From: Leminorella grimontii ATCC 33999 = DSM 5078
GTDB taxonomy: Bacteria > Pseudomonadota > Gammaproteobacteria > Enterobacterales > Enterobacteriaceae
DNA: 64,000 nucleotides
Assembly (NCBI RefSeq): GCF_000439085.1
Contig: NZ_AUUA01000001.1
Coordinates: forward strand, 682,001-746,000
Direction of reading: 5' to 3'
Both the position numbers and the translations under genes were made by a program. The notes under the pieces were generated by a model. That model was given only the letters and a program-made list of their open reading frames with translations. It ran no database searches and was not told where the DNA came from. Each line of letters begins with the position of its first letter. Position 1 is the stretch's first letter. Shown piece by piece: positions 47,798 to 58,595 of this stretch.

Positions 47798-48793
47798 TTA
47801 AGCTAATCCGCTCTCCGTTTGGTTTAACATATTGGTTAATAAAAGCTCGCGATTTATGCCGGCGACCGTCTGCAGTTCGCGCCGACACGCAAGCCAGCGC
47901 TGCGTTATACGGTTAATCTGCCCTGGGGACATAATGACCGCCAATCGCTGTACGGTATCGATCGCATCCTGATTGACAATATAGCTCCCCGCGCCCTGCT
48001 GATGCTTAACGACGTCCAGCAGCAGCGAAACGCTCCAGTGGATGCGCTCGGCCGCATTGTCTTCATTGAGCAGCGGCAAAAGCAGCAGCAAATCGCGCCG
48101 TTCAAAGGCTTCAGCCATCCGCTGACAAATCGCCGCGCGCGCGGCCCAGACGTCAGACGTTAACAGCTGCTGCGCGGCAACGGGCGCGCCGTTGCTTAAT
48201 CGCAGCGCGGTGCGCAGGCTGTCCGGCTGTCCGGCGTTCTGCCGGCGCAGCCACTCAACGCTAAACGCCTCATCCGGACACGCAAGCAGCCAATGCAGGC
48301 ACCGGCTTCGAATGGTCGGCAGCAGCGCAGAAGGCTCGTGACAAGACAGCAAAAAGTAGGTGTGTTCCGGGGGCTCTTCGAGGGTTTTTAGCAGCGCGTT
48401 GGCCGCCGCTTCGCTCAGCCGTTCCGTTTCACGGATCCAGGCGACCTTAACGCCGCCCTGCTGCGCACGGTTGTAGAGCGTTTCCGTCAGCTGGCGCACC
48501 GTTTCAACGCCGATAGCCGTTTTGCCCTTTTCCGGTTCGACAACGTGCCAATCCGGGTGGGTTCCCGCCTTCATCATGTGACAATTATGGCAGACGCCGC
48601 AGGTTTTCTCCCCCTGCGGTTCCTGACACATCAACCAGTATCCCAACGCCTGAACCAGCGGCTCATCGCCGCAGCCAGGGATCGACTGCAGCAGCAGCGC
48701 ATGATGGCTGCGATCGGAGGAGTATTGGGCAACCAGCTGCCGGTATGCAGGGGTCAGCCACGGATACCAAATCACGCGTTTTTCTCCAACCAC
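47798..48793 (-). CDS. holB: DNA polymerase III delta' subunit
   Basis: HolB is part of the clamp-loader complex of the replicative polymerase. It has 331 residues (E. coli 334). The zinc-binding cysteines lie in [10 protein letters not shown] with an upstream cysteine, and the AAA+ fold includes [19 protein letters not shown] and [11 protein letters not shown] (SRC motif). Delta' lacks a functional Walker A, as expected. It overlaps tmk by 22 bp. Confidence 0.95.
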   Translation of the reverse strand: MVGEKRVIWYPWLTPAYRQLVAQYSSDRSHHALLLQSIPGCGDEPLVQALGYWLMCQEPQGEKTCGVCHNCHMMKAGTHPDWHVVEPEKGKTAIGVETVRQLTETLYNRAQQGGVKVAWIRETERLSEAAANALLKTLEEPPEHTYFLLSCHEPSALLPTIRSRCLHWLLACPDEAFSVEWLRRQNAGQPDSLRTALRLSNGAPVAAQQLLTSDVWAARAAICQRMAEAFERRDLLLLLPLLNEDNAAERIHWSVSLLLDVVKHQQGAGSYIVNQDAIDTVQRLAVIMSPGQINRITQRWLACRRELQTVAGINRELLLTNMLNQTESGLA

Positions 48794-49407
48794 TGCCTTA
48801 CGGCGGTACGAATATCCGACGTCACCTGCTCTAAAGGCTGAGACGCGTCGATAGTAACGATCGAGCAGTCCTGCTCGGCCAACTCTCTATAGCGCTCGCG
48901 AGTACGCTCAAAAAAGGCCAAAGACTCTTTTTCTATGCGGTCCAAAGCGCCTCTTGCTCTGGCTCTCGCCAAACCCTGCTCGGGAGGAATATCCAGATAA
49001 AGCGTCAAATCGGGGTGGAAATTGCCTAAAACGGCGTCTCTAAGGGTCGTCATCAGCCCTGCATCGATGCCTCGGCCGCCTCCCTGATAGGCCTGAGACG
49101 AAAGGTCGTGCCGATCGCCTATCACCCACTCTCCCTGCGCCAGAGCCGGTTTTATTACGTTCTCGACCAGCTGCACGCGTGACGTGTACATCATCAGCAG
49201 TTCGGCTTTATCCGTAATTCGTTCATCGTGCACACCCTCTTTGACCAGCGCACGCAGTTTTTCCGCCAGCGGCGTACCGCCAGGCTCTCGCGTAAAGCGG
49301 ATATGTTCGATGCCCCAACGCTTAAGTTCAGAAACAACGGTTTCCCGCGCGGTGGTTTTCCCCGCGCCTTCCAGCCCTTCAATAACGATAAACTTACCCT
49401 GAGTCAT
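48772..49407 (-). CDS. tmk: Thymidylate kinase
   Basis: Tmk phosphorylates dTMP to dTDP. It has 211 residues (E. coli 213). The P-loop is GLEGAGKTT, followed by the DR-like [14 protein letters not shown], the dTMP-binding [16 protein letters not shown] and the lid [12 protein letters not shown]. It lies two bases downstream of mltG and overlaps holB, all in one operon. Confidence 0.97.
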   Translation of the reverse strand: MTQGKFIVIEGLEGAGKTTARETVVSELKRWGIEHIRFTREPGGTPLAEKLRALVKEGVHDERITDKAELLMMYTSRVQLVENVIKPALAQGEWVIGDRHDLSSQAYQGGGRGIDAGLMTTLRDAVLGNFHPDLTLYLDIPPEQGLARARARGALDRIEKESLAFFERTRERYRELAEQDCSIVTIDASQPLEQVTSDIRTAVRQWLEKNA

Positions 49408-49409
49408 TA

Positions 49410-50429
49410 CTATTTTCCCGCTCGAAGCGTTTGCAAATACTGACGAACCGCCTGATTGTGACTTTGCAGGTTGGTGGTAAACGTATGGCCGCCCTTACCG
49501 TCGGCGACAAAATACAGATAGTTGGTCTTCGCCGGATGCGCCGCGGCTTTCAAAGAGGCCAGCCCCGGCATGGCGATGGGCGTCGGCGGCAGTCCGTCAA
49601 TTGTATAGGTATTGTAGGGCGTCGGCGTAGTTAAGTCTTTACGGGTAATGTTGCCGTTATACTGGCTACCCATACCGTAGATCACCGTCGGATCGGTCTG
49701 CAGCTTCATGCCAATGCGCATGCGGTTGATAAAGACGGAAGCCACCTTGTCGCGTTCGGCGTCCACCGCCGTTTCTTTTTCAATAATCGACGCCATGATC
49801 ACCATTTCATACGGCGTCTTATACGGCAGGTTTTCTTCGCGCCCCGCCCAAACTTCGTCTACGGTCTTCTTCATTTTATCGTGGGCGCGCTTAAGCAACG
49901 CCAGATCGGTCGTCCCGGCCGTATAGTTATAGGTATCCGGATACAGCCAACCTTCCGGGTGAACCGGGGAGTCAATTGCCAGCTTCTCCGCGATCTGCGC
50001 TTCGCTCAGCCCCTGCAGTGAATGCTTCACATAAGGCGCCTGTTCAAGCAGCGGGATCCAGTCCTGCACTCGCGTGCCTTCAATGAATCGAATAGAAAAC
50101 TGAGCCTCTTTTCCGGAGCGAAAAAGCAGCAGCATCTCTTTCACGTCCATATCCGGCGTCAGCTGGTAGGTTCCCGCTTTAAATCCGCCCAGTTCCGGCT
50201 TGAGGCGCAGCAGCCACGGCAGCGGTTTAACGTCCCCGATAACGCCTTTATCCACCAGGAGTTTGCCAAGCGCCGCCTGTCCGGTTCCCGCAGGAAGCGT
50301 AAAATAAACGGCGTCTTGAACGCTAAGCGGCGTCTGTTCGTATTTTTGCAGCCATTGATACCCGACAAAGGCTCCGGCAGCTCCTGCCAGAATTGCGACG
50401 GCTAAAATCCCTATGAGTTTTTTCTTCAT
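49410..50429 (-). CDS. mltG: Endolytic murein transglycosylase MltG
   Basis: MltG cleaves nascent glycan strands and sets their length. The ATG at 50429 gives 339 residues (E. coli 340): membrane anchor at about 4-24, a LysM-like subdomain, and the YceG catalytic domain with the catalytic glutamate (Glu217) in [20 protein letters not shown] and [21 protein letters not shown] are conserved. A GTG at 50441 is an alternative start. In E. coli pabC precedes it, but here fabF is the next gene. Confidence 0.93.
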   Translation of the reverse strand: MKKKLIGILAVAILAGAAGAFVGYQWLQKYEQTPLSVQDAVYFTLPAGTGQAALGKLLVDKGVIGDVKPLPWLLRLKPELGGFKAGTYQLTPDMDVKEMLLLFRSGKEAQFSIRFIEGTRVQDWIPLLEQAPYVKHSLQGLSEAQIAEKLAIDSPVHPEGWLYPDTYNYTAGTTDLALLKRAHDKMKKTVDEVWAGREENLPYKTPYEMVIMASIIEKETAVDAERDKVASVFINRMRIGMKLQTDPTVIYGMGSQYNGNITRKDLTTPTPYNTYTIDGLPPTPIAMPGLASLKAAAHPAKTNYLYFVADGKGGHTFTTNLQSHNQAVRQYLQTLRAGK

Positions 50430-50583
50430 TGCCCTGGTCACTTAATGGGTGGTTTTAAACGCGGTTACTGTATGACGCTATCGTGGTACTACAATACCAA
50501 ATTCTATAAGCAAAACGGCCCGGTGAATATACCGGGCCGTCTTAATTATATTATTGCGACGGCTCCGCAGAGCCGCTCACTGC
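50430..50583. other. fabF-mltG gap without pabC
   Basis: This stretch of about 150 bp has no gene, only a terminator at 50511-50540. In E. coli the 4-amino-4-deoxychorismate lyase gene pabC (about 810 bp) occupies this place. No pabC fragment is recognisable here. Confidence 0.75.
50511..50540 (-). terminator. Terminator after fabF
   Basis: ACGGCCCGGT and ACCGGGCCGT form a ten-pair stem with a six-base loop. On the minus strand it is followed by TTTTG. It separates the fab cluster from mltG-tmk-holB. Confidence 0.87.
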
Positions 50584-51825
50584 TTAAACCTTACGGAACA
50601 GCACAGAACCGTTGGTTCCGCCGAAGCCGAAAGAGTTACACAGCGCGTATTCCATCCCCTTAACCTGGCGCGCTTCGTGAGGCACAAAGTCCAGATCGCA
50701 CCCTTCGTCCGGATTGTCCAGGTTGATAGTAGGAGGTATCGCCTGATCGCGCAGCGCAAGAATAGAGAAAATAGACTCTACCGCGCCGGCTGCGCCCAGC
50801 AGGTGGCCCGTCATTGACTTGGTTGAGCTGACCATCACGCGCTTGGCGTCTTCTTTGAAGATCGTTTTCACCGCTTGCGCTTCAGCTTTATCCCCGGCAT
50901 TCGTTGAGGTGCCGTGTGCGTTGACGTAGCCAATTTGTGACGGCGTCACGCCTGCATCGCGCAGCGCGTTTTCCATAGCCAATGCGGCGCCCGCGCCGTC
51001 TTCCGGCGGTGACGTCATGTGGTAGGCATCGCTGCTCATACCGAAGCCGACGACTTCAGCGTAGATCTTGGCGCCGCGCTTCTTGGCGTGGTCGTACTCC
51101 TCCAACACCAGAATGCCCGCGCCGTCGCCCAGCACAAAGCCGTCGCGGTCTTTGTCCCAGGGGCGGCTCGCCGCCTGCGGATTATCGTTACGCGTAGACA
51201 GCGCGCGGGCCGCGCCGAAACCGCCAACGCCTAACGGCGTACTCGCCTTTTCGCCGCCGCCGGCTACCATGACGTCCGCATCGCCATAGGCGATAATACG
51301 CGCCGCATGGCCAATGTTGTGAACGCCAGAAGTACAGGCCGTAGCAATAGAGATACTAGGACCTCTAAAGCCATAAATAATGGATAAATGGCCTGCGATC
51401 ATGTTCACGATCGTCGAAGGCACAAAGAATGGGCTCACCTTGCGCGGACCGCCGGTCATCAAAGCGCCGTGGTTTTCCTCAATCAGGCCAAGACCGCCAA
51501 TGCCAGAGCCGATGGCGGCGCCGATGCGAGGCGCATTTTCCGGGGTAATTTCAATACCGGAATCTTTAATAGCCTGCATGCCGGCTACGATACCGTATTG
51601 AATAAAGGGATCCATTTTTCTCGCGTCTTTACGCGAAATAAAATCGTCTGAATTAAAACCTTTTACTAAACCAGCAAAACGCGTGGCAAAGGCGCTGGTG
51701 TCGAAATGGTCAATAAGGCTGATACCGCTCTGCCCGGCAAGAAGAGCCTGCCATGTAGTCTCTACAGTGTTGCCGACAGGGGATAACATGCCCATTCCGG
51801 TCACTACAACTCGACGCTTAGACAC
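50584..51825 (-). CDS. fabF: 3-oxoacyl-[ACP] synthase II
   Basis: FabF extends acyl-ACP with malonyl-ACP and has a temperature-dependent role in cis-vaccenate formation. It has 413 residues of the thiolase fold. The catalytic cysteine is in [14 protein letters not shown], and the two histidines are in [14 protein letters not shown] and [11 protein letters not shown]. It is downstream of acpP, with a terminator after it. Confidence 0.97.
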   Translation of the reverse strand: MSKRRVVVTGMGMLSPVGNTVETTWQALLAGQSGISLIDHFDTSAFATRFAGLVKGFNSDDFISRKDARKMDPFIQYGIVAGMQAIKDSGIEITPENAPRIGAAIGSGIGGLGLIEENHGALMTGGPRKVSPFFVPSTIVNMIAGHLSIIYGFRGPSISIATACTSGVHNIGHAARIIAYGDADVMVAGGGEKASTPLGVGGFGAARALSTRNDNPQAASRPWDKDRDGFVLGDGAGILVLEEYDHAKKRGAKIYAEVVGFGMSSDAYHMTSPPEDGAGAALAMENALRDAGVTPSQIGYVNAHGTSTNAGDKAEAQAVKTIFKEDAKRVMVSSTKSMTGHLLGAAGAVESIFSILALRDQAIPPTINLDNPDEGCDLDFVPHEARQVKGMEYALCNSFGFGGTNGSVLFRKV

Positions 51826-51912
51826 GTTGAATCCTCCAGAGGGGGGAATGACTTGTTGTTGGATATGAAAAAACTTAGGCGGTCGAGTGACCGCCTAGAT
51901 AGATATGTCTGA

Positions 51913-52149
51913 TTACGCGTTAGCAGCCGTGATGTAATCAATCGCCGCTTGAACCGTAGTAATCTTTTCTGCTTCTTCGTCTGGAATCTCAGTATCAAAC
52001 TCTTCTTCCAGAGCCATAACCAGCTCAACGGTGTCAAGAGAATCAGCGCCCAGGTCTTCTACGAAAGAAGCACTGTTTTTGACTTCTTCTTCTTTAACAC
52101 CCAGTTGCTCAATGATAATTTTCTTAACACGTTCTTCGATAGTGCTCAT
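51913..52149 (-). CDS. acpP: Acyl carrier protein
   Basis: AcpP is the 78-residue acidic carrier of fatty-acid intermediates. Ser37 (Met counted) in [13 protein letters not shown] takes the 4'-phosphopantetheine group. It is almost identical to E. coli AcpP and sits between fabG and fabF. The upstream 153-bp gap from fabG suggests its own strong promoter. Confidence 0.99.
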   Translation of the reverse strand: MSTIEERVKKIIIEQLGVKEEEVKNSASFVEDLGADSLDTVELVMALEEEFDTEIPDEEAEKITTVQAAIDYITAANA

Positions 52150-52302
52150 ACTCTTAAATTTCCTATCAAAACTCGCTAACGCGATGGTTTTCGTAGTTTA
52201 TTCAATGTTGAAAAAGATGCAACCAAATATAGGCTGGTCGAACCAGAATTTTGAACCAACTTGCTAAATTTAGCGCAAATTGAACAAAAATTCATCGATT
52301 CT

Positions 52303-53037
52303 TTACAGCATATACATGCCACCATTCACATGTAAGGTTTCACCCGTAATGTATCCAGCTTCATCAGAGGCCAAAAATGCAGCAGCGCTGGCAATCTCTT
52401 TTGCGTCGCCTAAACGGTTTGCGGGAACCTGTGACAAAATGCCTGACCGTTGTTCATCTGTCAATGCACGCGTCATGTCGGTCTCGATAAAACCGGGAGC
52501 GATGACGTTAACCGTAATGCCTCTGGAGGCAACCTCACGCGCCAGCGATTTGCTAAAACCGATAACTCCGGCCTTAGCCGCGGCGTAGTTAGCCTGCCCT
52601 GCATTACCCATTGTACCAACAACTGAGCCAATAGTAATTATGCGGCCATAACGTTTTTTCATCATGGCGCGCATAACGGCCTTCGACAGGCGGAAAATGG
52701 CGGTCAAGTTGGTATCAATAATGTCCTGCCACTCTTCGTCTTTCATACGCATCAGCAGGTTATCGCGCGTAATGCCGGCATTGTTGACGAGAATATCAAC
52801 ATCGCCAAATTCCGCACGAATCGCCTCAAGCGTCGATTCGACTGAAGCGGCGTCGGTGACGTTCAGCGCCAGGCCTTTGCCCTGTGCGCCCAAATATTCG
52901 CTAATAGACTGAGCGCCGCTTTCTGACGTAGCCGTGCCGATGACGCGTGCGCCCTCAGCGGCCAGTCGCTGTGCAATAGCTTTGCCAATCCCGCGGCTGG
53001 CGCCGGTGACAAGAGCAATTTTTCCTTCTAACTTCAT
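52303..53037 (-). CDS. fabG: 3-oxoacyl-[ACP] reductase
   Basis: FabG is the NADPH-dependent short-chain dehydrogenase that reduces beta-ketoacyl-ACP. It has 244 residues. The cofactor motif is TGASRGIG, with NNAGITRDNLLMRM and the catalytic YAAAKAG Tyr-Lys pair. It lies 33 bp after fabD and ahead of acpP. Confidence 0.98.
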   Translation of the reverse strand: MKLEGKIALVTGASRGIGKAIAQRLAAEGARVIGTATSESGAQSISEYLGAQGKGLALNVTDAASVESTLEAIRAEFGDVDILVNNAGITRDNLLMRMKDEEWQDIIDTNLTAIFRLSKAVMRAMMKKRYGRIITIGSVVGTMGNAGQANYAAAKAGVIGFSKSLAREVASRGITVNVIAPGFIETDMTRALTDEQRSGILSQVPANRLGDAKEIASAAAFLASDEAGYITGETLHVNGGMYML

Positions 53038-53070
53038 GCAGTTCCCCTTTAGGATAAATTCGGTTTTCGC

Positions 53071-54000
53071 TTACCCTTCAAGCGCGCCTTGCAGGCTGGC
53101 AGGATCGTTGACCGCAGCCGCGGACAGAGTGTCCACAATGCGCTTAGTCAAACCGGTCAGCACTTTACCTGGCCCCATTTCCAGAAGATGGGTCACGTTT
53201 TGCGACGCCATAAACTCAACGGTTTCCGTCCAGCGAACGGGGCTATAAAGCTGGCGAACCAGCGCGTCGCGAATCGCATCGCCGTCGGTCTCAGCTTTTA
53301 CGTCTACGTTATTGATAACGGCGATCTTCGGTGCGCTAAACTCAATGTCTTTCAACGCCTGAGCCAGCTTGTCGGCCGCGGGCTTCATCAGCGCGCAGTG
53401 GGACGGAACGCTGACGGAAAGCGGCAGCGCGCGCTTGGCGCCAGCGGCTTTACATGCGGCGCCCGCGCGTTCGACGGCTTCTTTATTGCCGGCGATAACA
53501 ACCTGCCCTGGCGAGTTAAAGTTGACGGGCGCAACGACCTGCCCCTGAGCGGACTCCTCACAGGCTTTGGCAATTTCATCGTTGCCAAGACCAATGATGG
53601 CGTACATCGCGCCGGTACCTTCCGGCACGGCGTCCTGCATCAGCTTGCCGCGCAGCTCAACCAGGCGAACGGCGTCTTTAAACGCCAGAACGCCGGCGCA
53701 AACCAGCGCAGAGTATTCACCCAGGCTATGGCCCGCCAGCATCGCTGGGGCCTTACCGCCCTTTTGCTGCCATACGCGCCAAACGGCGACCGAAGCGGCC
53801 AGCAGCGCGGGCTGCGTTTGCCACGTTTTGTTCAACTCGGCTTCCGGCCCCTGCTGGACCAGCTGCCATAAGTCATAGCCGAGCGCCTCAGAGGCTTCGG
53901 CAAACGTTTCTTTTACCAGTGAATTCTCTTCGGCCAATGCGGCGAGCATGCCTACGGACTGAGATCCCTGGCCCGGAAAAACAACGGCAAATTGACTCAT
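53071..54000 (-). CDS. fabD: Malonyl-CoA:ACP transacylase
   Basis: FabD transfers malonate from CoA to ACP. It has 309 residues. The N-terminal VFPGQGSQ, catalytic nucleophile serine in AGHSLGEYSALVCAG and histidine in SVPSHCALM are all present. It follows fabH by 22 bp. Confidence 0.98.
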   Translation of the reverse strand: MSQFAVVFPGQGSQSVGMLAALAEENSLVKETFAEASEALGYDLWQLVQQGPEAELNKTWQTQPALLAASVAVWRVWQQKGGKAPAMLAGHSLGEYSALVCAGVLAFKDAVRLVELRGKLMQDAVPEGTGAMYAIIGLGNDEIAKACEESAQGQVVAPVNFNSPGQVVIAGNKEAVERAGAACKAAGAKRALPLSVSVPSHCALMKPAADKLAQALKDIEFSAPKIAVINNVDVKAETDGDAIRDALVRQLYSPVRWTETVEFMASQNVTHLLEMGPGKVLTGLTKRIVDTLSAAAVNDPASLQGALEG

Positions 54001-54022
54001 ACTTTTATTATTCCTGATGCAG

Positions 54023-54976
54023 TTAGAATCGAATTAACGCTGAGCCCCAGGTGAAACCACCGCCAAAGGCCTCAAGCAAAATTAACTGGCCGCGCTGAAT
54101 ACGACCATCGCGCACCGCTTCGTCCAGCGCGGACGGAACGGAAGCCGCCGAGGTGTTGCCGTGACGATCGAGCGTAACGACAACTTTTTCCATCCCCATG
54201 CCCAGCTTTTTGGCCGTCGCTGAAATAATGCGTAGGTTCGCCTGGTGGGGAACCAGCCAGTCCAGCTCGGACCTGTCGATACCGTTCGCCCCAAGCGTTT
54301 CGTCAACGATATGGGCCAGCTCCGTCACCGCGACTTTAAATACGTCGTTGCCCTTCATGGTCAAGAAATCGGGTTTGGAAGGATCTACGCGATCGTGATT
54401 CGGCAGCGTCAACAGTTCGCCATAGCGGCCGTCGGCGTGAAGATGCGTCGAGATGATACCGGGTTCTTCGGACGCCCCGATAACCACGGCGCCCGCACCG
54501 TCGCCAAACAGAATAACCGTTCCGCGATCGGCTGGATCCAACGTGCGGCTAAGGGCGTCAGACCCCACAACCAGCGCGGTTTTTACAAAACCGGTTTTAA
54601 TAAACTGATCGGCCACGCTCAGCGCATAGGCAAAGCCCGCGCAGGCGGCGGCGACGTCAAAGGCGGCCGCGTCTTTAATGCCTAAATAATTTTGAATCTC
54701 ACAGGCCGCGCTTGGAAACGCATTGCTTGACGACGTAGTAGCAACAATAATCAGGCCGATATCGCTTTTATCGATACCCGCCATTTCGATTGCCTTATCT
54801 GCCGCGTGACACCCCATTGTCGCTACGGTTTCATCCGCCGCAGCAATATGACGCTGACGAATGCCGGTACGGGACACGATCCACTCGTCGCTGGTTTCCA
54901 CCATCTGCTCTAAATCAGCATTGGTACGCACTTGTACAGGCAGGTAGCTGCCTGTACCGAGAATTTTTGTATACAT
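54023..54976 (-). CDS. fabH: 3-oxoacyl-[ACP] synthase III
   Basis: FabH starts fatty-acid synthesis by condensing acetyl-CoA with malonyl-ACP. It has 317 residues, like E. coli. The catalytic cysteine is in [12 protein letters not shown], histidine in [12 protein letters not shown] and asparagine in [13 protein letters not shown]. It follows plsX by six bases. Confidence 0.98.
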   Translation of the reverse strand: MYTKILGTGSYLPVQVRTNADLEQMVETSDEWIVSRTGIRQRHIAAADETVATMGCHAADKAIEMAGIDKSDIGLIIVATTSSSNAFPSAACEIQNYLGIKDAAAFDVAAACAGFAYALSVADQFIKTGFVKTALVVGSDALSRTLDPADRGTVILFGDGAGAVVIGASEEPGIISTHLHADGRYGELLTLPNHDRVDPSKPDFLTMKGNDVFKVAVTELAHIVDETLGANGIDRSELDWLVPHQANLRIISATAKKLGMGMEKVVVTLDRHGNTSAASVPSALDEAVRDGRIQRGQLILLEAFGGGFTWGSALIRF

Positions 54977-54982
54977 GAAATG

Positions 54983-56011
54983 TCATTCACTCTTAGGTAA
55001 TACCGCCTGAAGACGAGCGGCAATTTGCATGGGCACGCTGCGTTGCACGGCCTGTATGGCCTGCTCTATGGCTACAGCAAAAGCCTGTTGATTAGCCGCA
55101 CCGTGACTTTTTATCACCGTACCGCGTAATCCTAACAGACAAGCCCCGTTATATCGATCGGGATTTAAGTGTCCGAAACGTTTAGATAAACGTTTTTTGA
55201 ACCAATAGCTAAAGATCTTCATCCACCAGGTCGGCCTGCGCTTCCCCGATGAAAGTAAAGAAAGGAAGACTCGAATAACGCCTTCGAGCGTTTTCAGCGT
55301 TACGTTGCCGACAAAACCATCGCACACCAATACGTCGGTTTTCCCGGTTAAAAGATCGTTCCCCTCAAGGTAGCCGATATAGTTTATCTGCTGTGCATTC
55401 TTGAGTATAGCGGCGGCGGCCTGAATATTATCAAGACCTTTGGTCTCTTCTTCACCAATATTCAGCAGCGCAACGCGAGGATTATCGACCTGTAAAATCT
55501 CTTCCGCCATCACCGCGCCCATTACCGCAAACTGCACCAGCATGTCGCCGTCGCACTCTACGTTGGCGCCCAGGTCAAGAACCAGCGTTTTGCCGCCCTG
55601 CTGATTCGGAATCGCCGACACCAGCGCGGGGCGTTCTATGCCGTCAAGTGGCTTGAGCATAAGCTTTGCCAGCCCCATGAGCGCCCCGGTGTTGCCGGCA
55701 CTGACGCACGCCATCGCCTCTCCGCTTTTCACTAAGTCCAAGGCAATGCGCATGGACGTCCCTCGACTATTGCGAATAGCCTGCGACGGCTTCGCGTCAT
55801 TAGCCACCATGGACTCAGCGGGAATAATTTCAAGACGGGAAAGAACCTCGGACGAGGCGGATTTGAGCAGCGGCTCGATATTAGAAGAGAGACCAACCAA
55901 CTTAATGATTAGTTCTGAATTAGAAGCCAATGCCTGCAAAGATGCAGGCACTGTGACGCAGGGACCGAAGTCCCCGCCCATAGCATCTAACGCAATGGTT
56001 AGACTTGCCAA
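54983..56011 (-). CDS. plsX: Phosphate acyltransferase PlsX
   Basis: PlsX makes acyl-phosphate from acyl-ACP for phospholipid synthesis. It has 342 residues (E. coli annotated 356). [12 protein letters not shown] at the N-terminus, [31 protein letters not shown] and [15 protein letters not shown] are family blocks. The start is 14 bp after the rpmF stop, in the operon order rpmF-plsX-fabH. Confidence 0.96.
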   Translation of the reverse strand: MASLTIALDAMGGDFGPCVTVPASLQALASNSELIIKLVGLSSNIEPLLKSASSEVLSRLEIIPAESMVANDAKPSQAIRNSRGTSMRIALDLVKSGEAMACVSAGNTGALMGLAKLMLKPLDGIERPALVSAIPNQQGGKTLVLDLGANVECDGDMLVQFAVMGAVMAEEILQVDNPRVALLNIGEEETKGLDNIQAAAAILKNAQQINYIGYLEGNDLLTGKTDVLVCDGFVGNVTLKTLEGVIRVFLSLLSSGKRRPTWWMKIFSYWFKKRLSKRFGHLNPDRYNGACLLGLRGTVIKSHGAANQQAFAVAIEQAIQAVQRSVPMQIAARLQAVLPKSE

Positions 56012-56025
56012 GGTATCACCTAAAA

Positions 56026-56196
56026 TTACTTAGCGATTACCTTGCGGCCACGGTAGTAACCGTTAGCGGTAACGTGGTGACGCAGGTGGGTTTCACCAGA
56101 AACTTTATCCACGGATACTGCAGCGGTAGTCAGTGCATCGTGAGAACGACGCATGCCACGTCTTGAACGGGTACTTTTGTTCTGTTGTACGGCCAT
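56026..56196 (-). CDS. rpmF: 50S ribosomal protein L32
   Basis: L32 is a 56-residue basic ribosomal protein (E. coli 57). It begins [20 protein letters not shown] and ends RGRKVIAK. The gene lies between yceD and plsX as in E. coli, tying ribosome and membrane-lipid synthesis in one operon. The sequence [13 protein letters not shown] is near-identical to E. coli. Confidence 0.98.
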   Translation of the reverse strand: MAVQQNKSTRSRRGMRRSHDALTTAAVSVDKVSGETHLRHHVTANGYYRGRKVIAK

Positions 56197-56212
56197 CGAC
56201 CTTACTCCTCGG

Positions 56213-56734
56213 TTACTTTTGCTTTAAACTGGCTAATACGGCAAATGGATTTGGCTTCTCCGCCTCGGGAGGCAGCTCGCCAAACGTCATTTCCGCGTCG
56301 GACACTTCACAGTGTTCATGTTCATGCACCGGCACGATCGGCAAAGACAGAATGAGTTCATCCTCTGTCAAAGCCAGCAGATCGATTTCGCCAAACTCAT
56401 CGACGTCGACCGGCTCATAACCTGCCGGTAATGCTTCAGCCTGCTCATCATTTTTGACCGGACTGAAACAATACGTTGCCTGAACGGTGTATGCATAAGG
56501 CTGATTGCAGCGCTGACAGAGCAGCGTAACGGGAACCGTCGCCTTTCCGTTCAACACGACCAAGCGCTGATTATCGATAAAAAACGATAGCTCAGCCTCA
56601 ATATCACCATCCACGCTCTCTACCGACTCGGCTAAACGCGTAGCCTGCTCTGCGGTATAAACACCGGCATAGTCCAGGCTTTTTTGAGCCGCGCGAAGCG
56701 AATCGATAGTTAAGGGTAATTTTACCTTTTGCAT
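56213..56734 (-). CDS. yceD: YceD, DUF177 protein, 23S rRNA accumulation protein
   Basis: This 173-residue DUF177 protein (E. coli YceD 173) starts the rpmF operon. In other bacteria and in plant plastids the family affects 23S rRNA accumulation. The cysteine pair in [10 protein letters not shown] and the acidic [20 protein letters not shown] block are conserved, and the C-terminus [10 protein letters not shown] is typical. The spacing to rpmF is 16 bp. Confidence 0.95.
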   Translation of the reverse strand: MQKVKLPLTIDSLRAAQKSLDYAGVYTAEQATRLAESVESVDGDIEAELSFFIDNQRLVVLNGKATVPVTLLCQRCNQPYAYTVQATYCFSPVKNDEQAEALPAGYEPVDVDEFGEIDLLALTEDELILSLPIVPVHEHEHCEVSDAEMTFGELPPEAEKPNPFAVLASLKQK

Positions 56735-56984
56735 AGGGCGCGCATATTAACGTTGTCATGGCCTTTAGTCAAAGGAAAAGCGCGAGATACGCGCTAAAAA
56801 CGTGCTTTTTGACCTAAAGGGCTTTCAATAAGGCGCGTAGTTTAAGATAGACGACGTCGTTTCGCTACGTCTATTAATAGAAATCCCCTTTTCTTCTTTG
56901 TATGTTTACATTTTCTTTCACTATTTGTGCTCGATAAAATAAACCGGGTACACTGCCGCTTCTCACAACAGCTTTGGAAACGCT

Positions 56985-57575
56985 ATGACTTCGCTAATCC
57001 TCGCCTCAACGTCGCCCTATCGCCAGTCCTTATTATCAAAGCTTGCGCTTCCCTTTACGGCGCTGGCTCCCGACGTTGACGAAACGCCACTTCCGGGCGA
57101 ATCCGCGGATGAACTCGTCGTTAGGCTGTCAAAGCTAAAAGCGCAGGCCGTTGCGCTTAAGCATCCGCAGTCGCTGGTGATTGGTTCCGATCAGGTTTGC
57201 GTGCTGAACGGGCAGATTGCAGGTAAGCCGCTCACGCGCGAAAATGCCGTGGCGCAGTTAACTCTGGCGAGCGGGAATGCCGTTACGTTTTATACCGGAC
57301 TTTGCCTTTATATACCGCAGACAAAAACCTATCGGACGGTATGCGAACCGTTCATCGTCCACTTCCGTACGTTAAGTAAAGACGAAATAGAAGCCTACGT
57401 AGACAAAGAACAGCCGCTGTACTGCGCCGGCAGCTTTAAGTCGGAAGGTTTGGGCATTACGCTGTTCAAACGCTTGGAGGGCCGAGATCCCAATACGCTC
57501 GTCGGCCTGCCGCTGATTGCGCTGAATAGACTATTGCTGGAGGCCGGAGTAAATCCGCTGCTGAACAATAAGTGA
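56985..57575 (+). CDS. yceF: Maf-like nucleotide pyrophosphatase YceF
   Basis: This Maf/HAM1-like enzyme has 196 residues (E. coli YceF 194). E. coli YceF hydrolyses 7-methyl-GTP and related nucleotides. The motif [14 protein letters not shown] opens the protein; [28 protein letters not shown] and [16 protein letters not shown] follow. It is divergent from yceD and ends in a shared terminator with rluC. Confidence 0.95.
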   Translation: MTSLILASTSPYRQSLLSKLALPFTALAPDVDETPLPGESADELVVRLSKLKAQAVALKHPQSLVIGSDQVCVLNGQIAGKPLTRENAVAQLTLASGNAVTFYTGLCLYIPQTKTYRTVCEPFIVHFRTLSKDEIEAYVDKEQPLYCAGSFKSEGLGITLFKRLEGRDPNTLVGLPLIALNRLLLEAGVNPLLNNK

Positions 57576-57590
57576 CATTGTCACTAATGA

Positions 57591-57627
57591 AAGGCCGCCT
57601 ACGATAAAAGCAAAGGCGGCCCTTTTT
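57591..57627. terminator. Terminator between yceF and rluC
   Basis: GGCCGCCT and AGGCGGCC flank a 13-base loop and are followed by a C-plus-T5 tract. It lies between convergent genes. Confidence 0.85.
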
Positions 57628-57641
57628 CCTGCATTCAAACG

Positions 57642-58595
57642 CTATTTCGCGCCGCGCAAAACGGTCAAACAGCGACGCAGCCTATCATCCATTGGCGCTT
57701 CAACACGCATCGTCTCCCCCGTTGCCGGGTGTTCAAACCTTAGCGCCGCTGCGTGCAAAAACAGCCTGTCCAGGCCCGTCCCCGCAAGCTGCGCGTCAAA
57801 TTCTCGATCGCCGTAGCGGTCGTCAAATGCAATAGGATGCCCTGCGTGCAGCGCATGAACGCGAATCTGGTGGGTTCTTCCCGTCACGGGGCTGGCCTTG
57901 ATAAGCGTCGCAAATGAAAAACGCTCTTCTACCTTAAAGCGCGTCTCTGAAGGCTTGCCTTCGGCATCAACTCGAACAATACGCTCTCCGCTTTGCAGCA
58001 CGTTCTTAAGCAGCGGCGCCTGCACCACCTTACAATGGGACTGCCACTGCCCTCTGACCAGCGCCAGATAGTCCTTTTGCATGGTTTTAAGCCTGAGCTG
58101 TTCGTGAAGCGAACGCAGCGCAGAGCGCTTTTTCGCCACTAACAGCACCCCCGAGGTCTCTCTGTCGAGGCGGTGAACCAGTTCAAGAAAGCGCGCGTCC
58201 GGCCTTAACGCACGAAGCCCTTCAATCGCGCCGAAGCTTAAGCCGCTGCCGCCGTGAACCGCCGTTCCGGAAGGTTTATTCAATACCAGCAGATGCTCAT
58301 CTTCAAAAATGATGCAGTGCTCCAGCGCCGCGACCTTGTCCAATTTGGCTGAAACGACGTTTTCGACCTTCTCGGCCACTCTGACGGGCGGAATGCGCAG
58401 TATGTCTCCATCTTCCAACTTATACTCCGGCTTAATGCGCTTTTTGTTCACGCGCACTTCTCCCTTGCGCAGGATTCGATAAATCATGCTTTTAGGGACG
58501 CCTTTAAGCTGGGCGATCAGGAAGTTATCGACCCGTTGACCGGCCGTATCGGCCGTTACGGTGACCATTTGTACTGTAGGTTGATGTGTTTTCAT
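57642..58595 (-). CDS. rluC: 23S rRNA pseudouridine synthase RluC
   Basis: RluC makes pseudouridines at positions 955, 2504 and 2580 of 23S rRNA. It has 317 residues (E. coli 319). An S4 domain (about 20-80) is followed by the RluA-type catalytic domain. The catalytic aspartate lies in LVHRLDRETSGVLLVAKK, and GRTHQIRVHALHAGHPIAFD is conserved. It is divergent from rne, as in E. coli. Confidence 0.96.
   Translation of the reverse strand: MKTHQPTVQMVTVTADTAGQRVDNFLIAQLKGVPKSMIYRILRKGEVRVNKKRIKPEYKLEDGDILRIPPVRVAEKVENVVSAKLDKVAALEHCIIFEDEHLLVLNKPSGTAVHGGSGLSFGAIEGLRALRPDARFLELVHRLDRETSGVLLVAKKRSALRSLHEQLRLKTMQKDYLALVRGQWQSHCKVVQAPLLKNVLQSGERIVRVDAEGKPSETRFKVEERFSFATLIKASPVTGRTHQIRVHALHAGHPIAFDDRYGDREFDAQLAGTGLDRLFLHAAALRFEHPATGETMRVEAPMDDRLRRCLTVLRGAK

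Noticed and set aside
53089-53871. 260-codon open frame opposite fabD
   Set aside because: It is entirely antisense to fabD and its sequence resembles no known family.
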